Shown piece by piece: positions 34,860 to 45,100 of a DNA stretch of 64,000 bases. The notes below the pieces were generated by a model, which saw only the letters and a program-made list of their open reading frames with translations, was not told the DNA's origin and did no database searches. This DNA comes from Telopea speciosissima. Its lineage: Eukaryota; Streptophyta; Magnoliopsida; Proteales; Proteaceae. The number at the start of each line of letters is the position of its first letter. Position 1 is the stretch's first letter. Position numbers and translations under genes: made by a program. The DNA lies in contig NC_057920.1 in NCBI RefSeq assembly GCF_018873765.1, positions 8,135,307 to 8,199,306 of the forward strand, written 5' to 3'.

Positions 34860-35110
34860 TTTGCCAAAAACTTATCAGAATTTGACTCACAACTTTGTAA
34901 GGTTAGAGTTTTTATTTTCATGTATGGTCGCATCAACCATAGTCATAACTCCTAACGTACTCCATCCTAATTTTCGTCCTTTTTATCTTTTACACGCCAG
35001 GAACCAACTTAGAATAATAAGAGTGCTTTGTCTCTTTGCCATTCTTCTCATGGAATTTAATTTACATAACAACTAGTATCATATACTCAAAATCTTAAAT
35101 TAATAAGCAA
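34860..35110. repeat. Inverted copy of the 23367-24560 repeat
   Basis: On the minus strand it has ACCATACATGAAAATAAAAA, CTTACAAAGTTGTGAGTCA and TCTGATAAGTTTT, in the same order as the copies at 23.4-24.5 kb. A shorter second piece continues to about 35160. Confidence 0.7.
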
Positions 35111-35245
35111 AACTTATCAGAATGGTTCTCCCTAGTAAGCTTATAGGTTAGAAAAATTAGACCTACTAGAGCATAAATGTCGGGTGACCCAGTAATCTTC
35201 TCCATCAGGGTGGCCACAGTGAGATGCCATTTGACAACTGACACA

Positions 35246-36755
35246 CCCGGTGACCCTTCCTCATCCTTCCCGTTATCTTCTTCTTCTTCTTTTTTTTTTT
35301 TTTTTTTTTTTTGGACTATCCTAGTCAAAGGTCCATAGACCAACTACAAACTAAGGGGAAGGTTAAGACAAGTCCACAATCTACAACTAAGGGGGGGGGG
35401 AGGGGGAAGAAAGGTGTCTTTTTTTGGGTACAATATAGAATCCAGGAGATTCGATCCCTTGACCTCCTGAAGGGGCATGCACCAACTTGTAATACCACCA
35501 ACCAACTTAGCTAGCAGTTGTTTTGCCCCTTTATCTCTATATACGCTAGCTCATACCATATAGAACTTGACAACGTATTCCCAAAACGGTGGACTGCCAT
35601 TCGTGATGGCTCCTCATGGACGGCCAGCAACTTCAGTGTCTTCCCTACCTCATTGATCACCGTCCTTCCACCCGCATGTACACAAAAGTGATCAAACGCC
35701 AACTTGAAATCAGGCATGTAAAGCCTCACCTTACCCGCTCCCAACACCATCCTCTGCACGCACACGGCAATGTAGTGGAGTTGCTCCCTGATTGGTAGAA
35801 CAAGTGGGCCCAGTGTTGTCATATTGACCTTGATGGCCTCTCCAGCTATCCCCACCAGATCCTTCGATAACGAGATCCCAACCTTACCGACCTCATCCTG
35901 CTGCTGATGTATACAATAAAATGACTTGTAGTCGGGGCCGTTTTGTGTCCTCACGATGTGAAGCAACTTGTACTTCGCCCGCCGCCTGTCGAGGTGATTG
36001 TTGGACAAAAGAATGGCGGCGCCGCCAGCATGGAATAAACAGTTGGGTACTAACATCGATTTATTGTTGCCTAAATAGCAGTTTTGGGTTATGTTCTCGG
36101 TACTAATTACGATAGCATAAGTGGTGGTGCGGTGAACGGAGAGCAAGTGTTTAGCGAGCCCTATTGAGATTACTCCGGCACTGCAACCCATTCCACCAAG
36201 ATTGAAGTTTTTTATGTTTTTCTTTAATTTATATTTGTTAATGATAATGGATGAAATAGAAGGGATGGGATTGAACAAGCTACACAGTTAACGACGAGAA
36301 TTCCAATGTCGTTAGGGTTGATGACCTCCTCTGCCTCTTCCCTTGCGGCGGCTAAGGACATGGAGGGAGGAATTTCACCCATTCCTAAGGGAAGGTAGGT
36401 CTCATCACCTAGGCCGGAGCGTTCGAGAATTTTGCACTAGAACTTGAGTGAAGACTCGGTTAATCCATCAAATTTGCTGGAGTGATCCATGAATTGATGG
36501 AATCGGACTTTTTGATGCGGTGGTGCGCGGTAGCAGCAGTAGTCCATCAGATAGATGATAAGTGGGGATGAACGGGTTGCAATGTAAAGAAAGGAGACCA
36601 AAATCACGACGATTGCATAGATGAATAGGTTGGAAAGGTTGTATTGAAGGAGGAGAAGCCAAAGCTGGTTTATATTCTCCATTGGAGAGATCATGATCAC
36701 CATTGTATCCAATACAAAGATGAAGGAAATGAAATGGGTAATCTATTAAATTAGG
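35246..36755 (-). pseudogene. Decayed KCS gene, tail-to-tail with the intact KCS
   Basis: Reads as KCS from about 36755 (ITHFISFIFV membrane segment) through [45 protein letters not shown] and RFGNTLSSS to YIEIKG. Damage: stop codons just before the first membrane segment and again after TESSLKF (36437-36439); about 13 codons missing after EEAEEV; a 2-base insertion after VVNC near 36282; and a SINE inserted after the IKG codons. A short remnant GRMRKGHRV continues beyond the SINE (35246-35277), after which homology to KCS stops, so the C-terminal ~40 residues are lost. The catalytic Cys, His and Asn codons are still present. ENITQNCY has Cys where KCS has Trp. Convergent with the intact gene about 2.9 kb away, so likely an old inverted duplicate. 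Confidence 0.9.
35279..35526 (-). mobile_element. tRNA-derived SINE inserted in the KCS pseudogene
   Basis: On the minus strand it starts near GCAAAACAACTGCTAGC. It has a box A-like TAGCTAAGTTGGTTGGTGG and a box B-like GGATCGAATCTCC about 45 bases later, and ends in an A-rich tail (plus-strand T run about 35290-35312). It is flanked by a near-identical 9-base target copy, CCCTTTATC at 35527-35535 and CCCGTTATC at 35269-35277. KCS codons resume right after the second copy. A partial second copy of the SINE is at 39333-39453. Confidence 0.8.
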
Positions 36756-37084
36756 CAGAGGAGTTTCAGATATCTCAAATATTTCGGGAGCAAAATCTGT
36801 TTCATTTAATTCTTGCTTGATGAAACGATCAAACAAGTTTAATTTGGATACGTGACGCAAAGTAACTTATGATCACGCGTCTGTTCTTCAATGTTCGGTT
36901 AATTTGTTGGTGGGGCATAAGGTCGAACATCTAATATGCGTTCCCTGGGTTTGTAAGTAAAGGGAAATGAAAGTAAATCGGTTTTGAAATTAATAAGGAA
37001 AATTTTGTAATCATGGTTGTGTAATATACTTATTCTTATTATATTTAGTAATTATATTTTTTTTCATATATTTTAAAGGAAAAT
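36756..37084. other. Gene-free stretch
   Basis: AT-rich 5' flank of the KCS pseudogene. A ribosome-facing or coding signal was not found. Confidence 0.4.
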
Positions 37085-37220
37085 CGTTTTCTGCATGGAT
37101 CACAGGAGTCACACACGTGTGGCAGCCAATGAGAGTGCAAGTATGAGCACATTGGGGGTAGAAATTCCGTCATTCATGGGGGTGGGGTAGTCATTTTTGC
37201 CCCCAATTTGTCTGGGCATG
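37085..37220. mobile_element. MITE-like element related to 21395-21465
   Basis: GTGTGGCAGCCAATGAGAG and ACATTGGGGGTAGAAATTCC match the 21.4-kb copy. TTGGGGGTAGAAATTCC at left faces GTCATTTTTGCCCCCAA at right. Confidence 0.6.
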
Positions 37221-37387
37221 ACCCATGTAAAGGCTTTTCTCTTATATTTATTTTATTTTTTAGAATTGAAGAACTTTGGTTCCATAATAAAGTAAAACTT
37301 AATAACCATATTTGAAGTGCTTTGGAATAAGACAGTTCTCTTAACCTATGATGAAAAGAGGATTAAGATCCTCTTATGTTCGGGAGG

Positions 37388-37497
37388 GTTTTCAATACGC
37401 ATCCAATAGATAGGCTCGCATGATCCACAAGCCAGCACATATCCAATGTTGATCGTGCCAACCCATCCGTTGGATGCGTATTGAAAACCCTCCCGCA
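37388..37497. repeat. Near-perfect hairpin element
   Basis: GGGAGGGTTTTCAATACGC and ATCCAATAGATAG at left pair with CCGTTGGATGCGTATTGAAAA and CCCTCCC at right. Stem of about 35 bases with a short loop. Confidence 0.85.
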
Positions 37498-37574
37498 TTG
37501 GAGAGGAGCCACGCCCGAAACGAGATTTTTTTCATCCACGGATGTGATTCTTTAATTAGATGGGAAAAATCAGG

Positions 37575-38095
37575 CATTTCGGACCTTCAACAAAAACAGG
37601 GGACAAGAATTAATGATGACATTCAATCTACCCAATGTCCAATCATAACACAAAATCATCATTTTCAGCTTTTGTGACTATATAATCATGTAAAGTAAAT
37701 GATGCTTTTGTGACAATATAATCGTGTAAAGTAATGATCGCACTCTATTTACACCGGAAAATTGGGTGTTTCACCGGAAAATTGGGTGTTTCGGACCTTC
37801 AACAAAAACAGGGGACAAGAATTAATGATGACATTCAATCTATCATAACACAAAATCATCATTTTCAGCTTTTGTGACTATATAATCATGTAAGGTAATG
37901 ATGCTTTTGTGACAATATAATCGTATAAAGTAATGATCGCACTCTATTTACACCGGAAAATTGGGTGTTTCGGACCTTCAACAAAAACAGGGGACAAGAA
38001 TTAATGATGACATTCAATCTACCCGATGTCCAATCATAATACAAAATCATCATTTTCAGTTTTGGGTTACTATATAATCATATAAAATAATGATT
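37575..38095. repeat. Tandem repeat, ~180-212-bp unit, nearly three copies
   Basis: GGACCTTCAACAAAAACAGG starts units at 37581, 37793 and 37972. Each unit has AATTAATGATGACATTCAA, ATCATCATTTTCAG and a TGTGACTATATAATC/TGTGACAATATAATC pair. The last unit is partial and ends near 38095. Copy 1 carries an extra CACCGGAAAATTGGGTGTTT repeat at its end. Confidence 0.9.
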
Positions 38096-38649
38096 GTAAT
38101 AGTTTCAAAAGCAGTTTTCTGTACTAGCCACACGCCCATATATCTATTTCTTTCCTCCTTGAAAATAAGGAGCAGAGGTGTCTTTTCATACGGAGAGGAG
38201 AGAGATAGATTCATGGGAGTGCTGGCGTAGACGACACTTTCGAACAAAGATCTTTTTTCCATTTTAGTATTAATACTAACTTCCCTTCATTTCTTCTTCC
38301 CTTGTTTCCTTTGCAACCAAAAGAGTGCCATAAGTTTTATGGTAAGATTATAAACTTATTGCAAACAAATTTAGTTACAACAAGATTTTTCCTTTTTTCA
38401 ATATAAATCGAAACTTGACCTTTTTTTTAATGTATGTATCTTGTTGTCACCATGCAATTAGGTGAACTAAGAAGTTATAACCTTATTTTTTGTCCATTAT
38501 CTTATTTCCAAAAGTTATTTAATGTAAAGATAATCTTGTCATTTTATATGAAAAATGACATTTTTTGAAAATTACATAATGACAAGTCATTTTCAAGTTA
38601 TTTTGAAAACTTTTTTCCAAAACTATCAAATTTGACCATAGATAGCATT
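38096..38649. other. Gene-free stretch
   Basis: AT-rich. Short open frames without recognisable domains, no repeat ends found. Confidence 0.45.
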
Positions 38650-39170
38650 CTGTATTAGGGTGCCAGTTTGGCCCTGACAATCTAAGCCCGCCCTAAGCCT
38701 GAATAAGGTCTGAGTTGAAATATCACGGATCTAAGGGCAGGTTAGAATTGGAAATTTCTGATCATGAGTCAGGGCCGGGCCGGGCCAAGGTTGAGGCCTT
38801 AGGTTGAGCCTGGACCGGCCAAACCCGACCTTGTCTTCTTCTTCGTATCATCCTTCTTATCCTTATTCTTCTTTCTTCTTTTTTTTTTTTTTTTCCCCCC
38901 CTTTCTTCTTGGTCTTCCTCTTCTTTCTTCTTCTTCTTCTTTTTCTTCCCAGCCTAGCCAGCCCATGCATCTCCCTTCCTCCCATGGTCAGGGCCAATTA
39001 GGGTCAGCCCGCCCGACCCGACCTTGAGGACAAATCAGGGTTGGATTTTTCTGACCCTGTGTCTGGGCTGGGCTGGGCTGGGCCAGGCCTAGGCCTAGCT
39101 AAGGAAACTCAAGATTGGGCCAGGGTTTTAGAAGGCCCGGCCCAACCCGACCTGTTGCAACCCTAATTTC
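38650..39170. mobile_element. GGGC-rich non-autonomous element (inverted GGGTTGCAAC / CCAACCCGACC ends)
   Basis: TTAGGGTGCCAGTTTGGCCC at left faces GGCCCAACCCGACCTGTTGC and AACCCTAAT at right. The interior is full of GGCTGGGC and CCCGACC words with a CTT-rich middle (38830-38945). Smaller pieces of the same family are at 16510-16600 and 22041-22145. Confidence 0.6.
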
Positions 39171-39332
39171 ATATCATTCAAAGCATATGGGCTATGAAGG
39201 CAAGCTCTTGTTGATGGGCTGTTCAGAAAAACCTTAGACTAATTGAGGTGGCCCTTTTACCAAAAAAAAAAATTTTGAGGTGGCCCAAAAATTCTTATCC
39301 ATCCAACAATTGGAATATGATGCTAATAGGAC

Positions 39333-39453
39333 AATTTTTGGTCTACCCTACTCAAGGGCTCATAGGCCAACTACAAACTAAGGGGTAAGGCTAAGACAAG
39401 CCCACAATCTATAACTTAGGGGAAGGGGGGAGGAAGGAGAGAAAGGTGCCTTA
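39333..39453 (-). mobile_element. Truncated second copy of the tRNA-derived SINE
   Basis: Shares CCAACTACAAACTAAGGGG, GTTAAGACAAG/GCTAAGACAAG and AAAGGTG blocks with the SINE at 35279-35526, in the same orientation. It lacks the head with boxes A and B. Confidence 0.7.
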
Positions 39454-39655
39454 ATTTACTACACGAGCTCTTTAATTATCTATAACCACCACATGGTAAT
39501 TTTGAGAGTGCCCAAATTTATTGGAGATATTATTCATGTGATCAATTAGTCATGTCAAAATTTCAGATTAATCTGATTTTTCTACATGGTGCTGTTATAT
39601 TTTTTTAAATTACCAATTCTTTGTGAAACTCTATGAATAATAGGGAAATTTATGT

Positions 39656-39807
39656 TGTTTTGGTTTGCATTCTAAATCGATTTCACATTCTCGGATGATA
39701 AAAACAGGTGATTTTGCATTCTTGAATGGTAAAACACCTATTTTTATCATTCGAAAATGTGAAATCGATTTAGAATGCATTCCAAGAATGCATACCAAAC
39801 ACTGCCT
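39656..39807. mobile_element. Intact copy of the GTTTGGTATGCATTCT MITE
   Basis: TTTGGTTTGCATTCTAAATC and GATTTCACATTCTCGGATGA at left pair with TCATTCGAAAATGTGAAATC and GATTTAGAATGCATTCC at right, ending GCATACCAAACACTGCC. It is the uninterrupted form of the element at 6086-6380. Confidence 0.8.
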
Positions 39808-40334
39808 TAATTCAAGGCAAAAGAATGCTAATCGATCATGTACTGATTTTTATTGTGTAACATAAATTCTTGTTATAGATTCATATTCAACGATGGATCT
39901 CCAATGTACCCTATGATATTGAAATCGGGTGTAGAGGTGTCAGAAATGTTTTTATTAAAGTGTTTCCCAAATGCATTTCTACTTCTTTTGTGATTAAGAA
40001 ACAAATTGTGCCGTTATCTAACCCGCTATCATCTTATAGAAGTGCTCCCCTTGATCAGAAAAACAAAGAAATGAAAAACAAAAAAAAACACTCTCAAACC
40101 GGAAACACTCCTGCGAAGCATACAAGTATTGCCAAACATGGTCTACGATGCCCACATAATTTAGAACATAAGATCACTAACCATGGTCCACCTACATTTC
40201 CCATGTGGCAATTCTAGGTGTTAGGATAGTTAGGGTATATTTTTGATTGGGTCACTTGGGTATCCAAAGAATTGTTCAGATTTTCCTTGATGGAAGATTA
40301 AATTGTGTTTTATGGGTGTTTTTTTCCCTAGGTT
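39808..40334. other. Gene-free stretch
   Basis: The open frame at 39960-40217 is lysine-rich with no recognisable domain. No repeat ends found. Confidence 0.4.
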
Positions 40335-40555
40335 GCCATGGTTAGAATAGTTATCCCCTCCAATTTGCTGTTCATTTCAATTCCTCCAATTCCTCACATA
40401 GGAACAGAAATGACCACCCTACCTCCTGCCCGAACACAATACCCAAGGTGGGATAGGATGGTCATTTCCACTCTTATAGTTCTATGTGAGGAATTGAAGG
40501 AGATTGGAGCGGGCAGCGAATTGGAGGGGATGATTATTCACTATGGTTACTGATG
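40335..40555. mobile_element. Foldback MITE with shared GC-rich core
   Basis: TATCCCCTCCAATTTGCTG at left pairs with CAGCGAATTGGAGGGGATGA at right, then CAATTCCTCACATAGGAAC pairs with TTCTATGTGAGGAATTG. Core AAATGACCACCCTACCTCC and partner GGATAGGATGGTCATTTCC. Confidence 0.85.
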
Positions 40556-40735
40556 TCCTATTTCTGTACCCATATTGGTCTGTTTTCAAGGTGGGTTGTA
40601 GTGGTTGAGTTTTCAGTTGGCTTGCTGAGTTATGGTATCTTTGTTAAAGGGTTTACATGCTACTGGATCTGGACTTCCTTTTTGTGAATATTTTGGAATC
40701 CATAATGGTGAGATGATTTTGGAATAATACTATGC

Positions 40736-40945
40736 AGTTTCATAAGTTATAATGGCATATCTGTAAATAACATGTAATTTCATAAGCCATAATGGCATTT
40801 CTGTAAATATTAGTTAGTTTCATAAGCCATAACGGTAATTTTATAAATACTTAATAAGTTAATAGTTTCATATTCTGTAATGATATTTCTGTAAATATTG
40901 TGTAGTTTCATTTCATTAGCTATAATGGCATTTTTGTAATTAGAA
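40736..40945. repeat. Degenerate tandem repeat, ~45-bp unit, about five copies
   Basis: Each unit has TTTCATAAGCCATAATGGCA or a variant, then TTTCTGTAAATA. Copies start near 40738, 40784, 40820, 40866 and 40906. Confidence 0.8.
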
Positions 40946-40974
40946 TGTGTATGGCTTAACTTCCTCTACGGTCT

Positions 40975-41130
40975 GCTGCCCGTAGCGGCCATAGCAGCAC
41001 ACTAATGAGGCGCGGTGCAATGACCGCCTTACCCCCACTCGGGCAAGGCACCGGGTAGGGGTAAGGCGGTCATTGCACCGTGCCTCATCAAGGTGCTGCT
41101 CTGGCCGCTACGGGCAGGTAGGCCGTAGAC
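40975..41130. mobile_element. GC-rich foldback MITE with shared core, upstream of ARL2
   Basis: CCTCTACGGTCTGCTGCCCG and TAGCGGCC pair with GGCCGCTACGGGCAGG and CCGTAGACC. The core GCAATGACCGCCTTACCCCC and partner GGGGTAAGGCGGTCATTGCA are near-perfect complements. Confidence 0.85.
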
Positions 41131-41131
41131 C

Positions 41132-41277
41132 AGGATCCTCTACAATACTGACGGGGCGGCAGTACACATCCGACGGCACAACAGAGCTCACATGGCACAC
41201 ATAGCACACATAGCCTTTGCATATACCGTCCGATGTGCACTGCTGCCCCGCCGATATTGTAGAGGATTTTTATCCAC
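41132..41277. mobile_element. Foldback MITE abutting the previous one (GGATCCTCTACAATA ends)
   Basis: GGATCCTCTACAATACTGAC and GGGGCGGCAGTACACATC pair with GATGTGCACTGCTGCCCCGC and ATATTGTAGAGGATTT. The ends share CCTCTAC with its neighbours, but the centre lacks the ATGACC core, with a CACATAGCACACATAG spacer instead. Confidence 0.8.
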
Positions 41278-41321
41278 GATCTGGATTGTTTTATAAAACC
41301 CCTTCCATATAAGAAAAAAAA

Positions 41322-41535
41322 AATCCTCTCTAATTCCCTAAAAGTGCAGTGTGATGCAGTTCAGAGCTGAGAGCTCAACACTTGGCAGACGCGACATCCA
41401 ATGATGTCGAGAGCTCGAGAAGAAAGAAAAAAAAACTGACTCAATCAACGACCTTCAGATGTTGTGACTGCCAGGTGTCAACCTCTCTACCCCGAACTGC
41501 ATTACACTCGACGGTCTAGGAATTGGAGAAGATTT
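41322..41535. mobile_element. Foldback MITE ~300 bases upstream of the ARL2 start codon
   Basis: GTGTGATGCAGTTCAGAGC and CACTTGGCAGACGCGACATC at left pair with ATGTTGTGACTGCCAGGTG and CCGAACTGCATTACACTCGA at right. It lies between a TTTATAAAA word (about 41291) and the coding start. Confidence 0.75.
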
Positions 41536-41539
41536 TAAT

Positions 41540-41836
41540 CTTTCCTGTTCTTGGACTTTTTATGTTTCGAAGTTGATTCCGGAATAAGTTTATCAAATAT
41601 CATTTTTCATTCTATCAAAATAGAATCAAGAAATATCAATTCTGCCTAAGATTGACTCCCAAGACACGAGAGTGCAACCAAATAAAACCTTAACTTTTTA
41701 TCAAAAAAACAGCAACAGGAAGATTTGTAACCTGTTATTGCGAACTGGAAATTCAAACGAAGAAAAGCATCAGTGGATCCATCTGTCATAAGGATTCGCT
41801 GTGATCTAAACTGGTATCAGCGGCTCAAAAATAGTA
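41540..41836 (+). promoter_or_regulatory. Probable leader region of the ARL2 locus
   Basis: About 300 bases between a MITE and the ATG, AT-rich with a short AG-rich end. No clear TATA box close to the start; upstream MITEs at 40975-41535 occupy the likely promoter. Confidence 0.3.
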
Positions 41837-41913
41837 ATGGGGCTTCTTAGCATCATCAGGAAAATCAAAAGGAAAGAGAAAGAGATGAGGATTCTTATGG
41901 TGTATGTTCTTAA

Positions 41914-42131
41914 TGTAAGGGTATTTATGTAATATCCCTTTATATGTTCTAATATAATCCTACTTGTATTAATGCCCAGACTGTGAGGGGCAATCTAGTA
42001 ATTAGTTCATCTGACCTAAACCCTAGTTTCCCTATATATACTAGCTGGAGGCAGCAGTCTGGGTATTCCAAACTAGATATTCAAGGTGTAATGCTTTAAG
42101 CAACCTTGTGCTTAAAACCCTAACCCTAACA
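41914..42131 (+). repeat. 5' LTR of the copia element
   Basis: 218 bases, from TGTAAGGGTATTTATG to ACCCTAACCCTAACA. It contains CCCTATATATACTA as a likely TATA box near its middle. Confidence 0.95.
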
Positions 42132-45100
42132 ATCTTAAAGCATTAGGATTTTTGTTTCTCTGCGATCAAGATCGGCTTTGGATTTTGGATTCATGTTAGC
42201 CTTCGTCACAACTCTGGTTTTCTGATCGGCTTTGAAGTTTTACTCGATCGATTTTTTGGTTATTAGATTCACGAAACTGATTCACGGTTACTGTTTTCTT
42301 TTTCGTCAACGGCACCGATCAAAGCTTCTACTTTATACGGTATCACGCTTCTGTTCAATTCTTATTTGATCAATATTTGGATTTTACTATTCTGTGAAAG
42401 AGACAAACCATGGTGTTCCTTTTTTTATTTGATTGTTGATTGAAAAAGAAAAAAACAAAATCAAAAGGACAAGTGTTTTAGTATTGGCAAAATCATTATT
42501 CAAAGCACTTATTTGATTAGAGAAAGTCAAAAGCAACTTTTGTGAAGGTTTTTTATTCGTTGGATTGAAAAAAAAAAAAGAAAAGAAGATCCTCTACGAA
42601 CTCTCCTTTCACTGTTTTGACTTCAAGTTGCCTGTCCGTGAGCAATACAGCTTATCTTTTCAATTCCCTTTTCATTCTCTTGGCTTCGGTCAGCTATCCG
42701 TGACCAGCAGCCATCATCAGTTGCCAACGATCGCATCAGCAGTCGTCATCAAACAACAGCCAGTGATCCGTGCCTGCCAGCACTAGGGTGCACATCACGA
42801 TTGTCGATGCCACTGCATCGCCGATATCTTTTTCCTCCGTCTAATAAATCCAGTATTCTCCATCTCAGGTGTGACTGTTCCTTGAGCATTTATTTTTATT
42901 TGAATTTTTTGCTTTGGCATATAAACAAATCACTTAACAATGGAGAAACACGTTGTTCCAATTGAGATGATCAAATTGGAAAGCTTTAGTGGCTCTGAGT
43001 TTAGTTCTTGGAAAAGGAGGACTCAGTTTGGACTGAAGTACCTCAATATTTTCTATACATTAGTAAATAAATTTTCTGATTGTACGGATCTAACTGAAGC
43101 CCAATGGATAAGTGATGAGGACTTTTGCAAAGACTACCTATTAAACTGCCTGTTAGATAGGCTGGCAGAGACCTATAGTAAATATGAGACTGCAAAAGAG
43201 ATTTGGGAAAACCTAGAAGCCCAATTCAAAAAAGAGGAGGACCTATCAAAAACTCACTTGGTTGACAAGTTTATGGACTTCAAGTTTCAAGAAGATAAGG
43301 AGATACTTCCACAAGTAACAGACTTTGAGAACTTGAGAATAAAATTGAACCAAGAAAACATCCCTATTGTTGATGCAGTCTTAATGGGTGCAATTATCTT
43401 TAAGTTACCCTCTACCTGGCATTCCTTTAAAACTGAGATGCATAGGAATAAAACACAAGTGGGGCTGGATGATCTCAAACGGTTCATTAGAATCGAAGAT
43501 GAGAACAGAGCCAGGAATAACTTAGCGATGGTGAAACAACAACAGGCATCTGCCAATTTGATTTCACAATCCAAGAAAAATCCTAGGCAGCCCAAGCCAC
43601 CTAAGAAAGAACCCCAACAGTCGGAGGCCAAAAAGACTAACTTTAAAAAGAATGACAAGTGCCGCAACTGTGGAAAAGTGGGGTCACTATGCATCTGAGT
43701 GTAGGGGTCCTAAAAAAGGGAACACTAACACACCACAGAAGGAAGTTCACATGCTGGTGGACAAGACTAAGCCTACTAACTTTGTTGCCATGGTTGGCAA
43801 GGGTAAGGGGTTAGCTAGTACATCTTTAGATTGGTGGTTAGACTCTGGAGCGACTTGTCATGTTTGCAATAGCAAGAACCTGTTCACTGATGTTGTTCAA
43901 GTAGCAGAGACTGTCACTGTTGCAAATGGAGACGTCGTGGAAGTGCTTCAACAAGGGACAGCGAACCTGGTTCTATCATCAGGTAAAATATTAACTTTGA
44001 AAAATGTTAAAATCTTTCTTGGTTTTGAAAATAATTTAATTTCAATTGCAATCTTGCTTGATGTTGGCATGTCTATTACTTTTAGTAGTAGTGGAGTAAC
44101 ACTGTCTATTAACTCTTTTTATTCTGGATGTGCGTATAATCTGAATGGTATGTTTAGGTTGAGTTTAGCTAATGAGACAATAAACCAGATTAACCATACT
44201 TCACTTGATCCCAAAATACTACACTGTAGGTTAGGACATGTGAACTATAGGAAAATGCTCAAATTAAATAAAACTCACAATTTACCATTAGACACTTCAA
44301 TTAGATTTAACAGATGTGAAGTCTGTGCTCAAACCAAAATAACTAGAAAACCTTTCAGACCGGTTTCTAGGAGTACTCAATTTCTGGAACTTATACATTC
44401 TGACATTTGTGACTTTAAAAGCTACACAACTAGAGTAGATCAGAAGTATTTGATAACATTTATAGACGATTTTTCTAGATATTGTCATTTATACCTGTTA
44501 AAATCTAAAGATGAAGCATTTTAAAATTTTAAAATTTTCAATAATAGGGTAGAAAATCAGTTGAACTTGAAAATTAAAAGATTTAGAAGTGATAAGGGAG
44601 GAGAATACAAATTGACAGAGTTCAAGGAATTCTGTGCCTCTGTAGGCATAATCCTTGAAACTACTGCTCCTTACTCACCTCAATCAAATGGCATAGCTGA
44701 AAGAAAGAACAGGACGTTAATAGAGATGTTAAACTCCATGTTATTGACAGCTGGCATGCCCTCTTGCTATTGGGGAGAAGCAGTGTTGACTGCAAATCAC
44801 ATTCTAAATAGACTACCACATTCAAAACTGACTTCTACACCTTATGAACTATGGCATAACCATCCCTGTAGATATGACACTCTTAAGGTTTGGGGCTGTA
44901 TAGCTTATGTTAGGATACATGACCCTAGGAGACCTAAGGTAGGGATTAGAACAAACACTTGCGTGTATCTAGGTTGTGCAGAAGACAGTGCTGCAGACCG
45001 ATTTTTGGATCTATCAACCAATGTGGTGATAGAATCTAGGGATACCATATTCTTTGAAGATAAATTCCTTAAAGATAAAGGCCTGACCTTACCTGGTTTG

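Noticed and set aside
37575-38095. CRISPR-like array
   Set aside because: The units are about 200 bases and contiguous, with no short repeats separated by unique spacers; the genome is a plant.
42117-42131. Telomere-like AACCCTAACCCTAACA
   Set aside because: It is the terminus of the copia LTR and recurs at the 3' LTR; only two units, so not telomeric DNA.
42338-42352. GGTATCACGCTTCTG as a primer-binding site
   Set aside because: It lies about 200 bases inside the copia LTR end, too far for a primer site; the real site next to the LTR is not recognisable.
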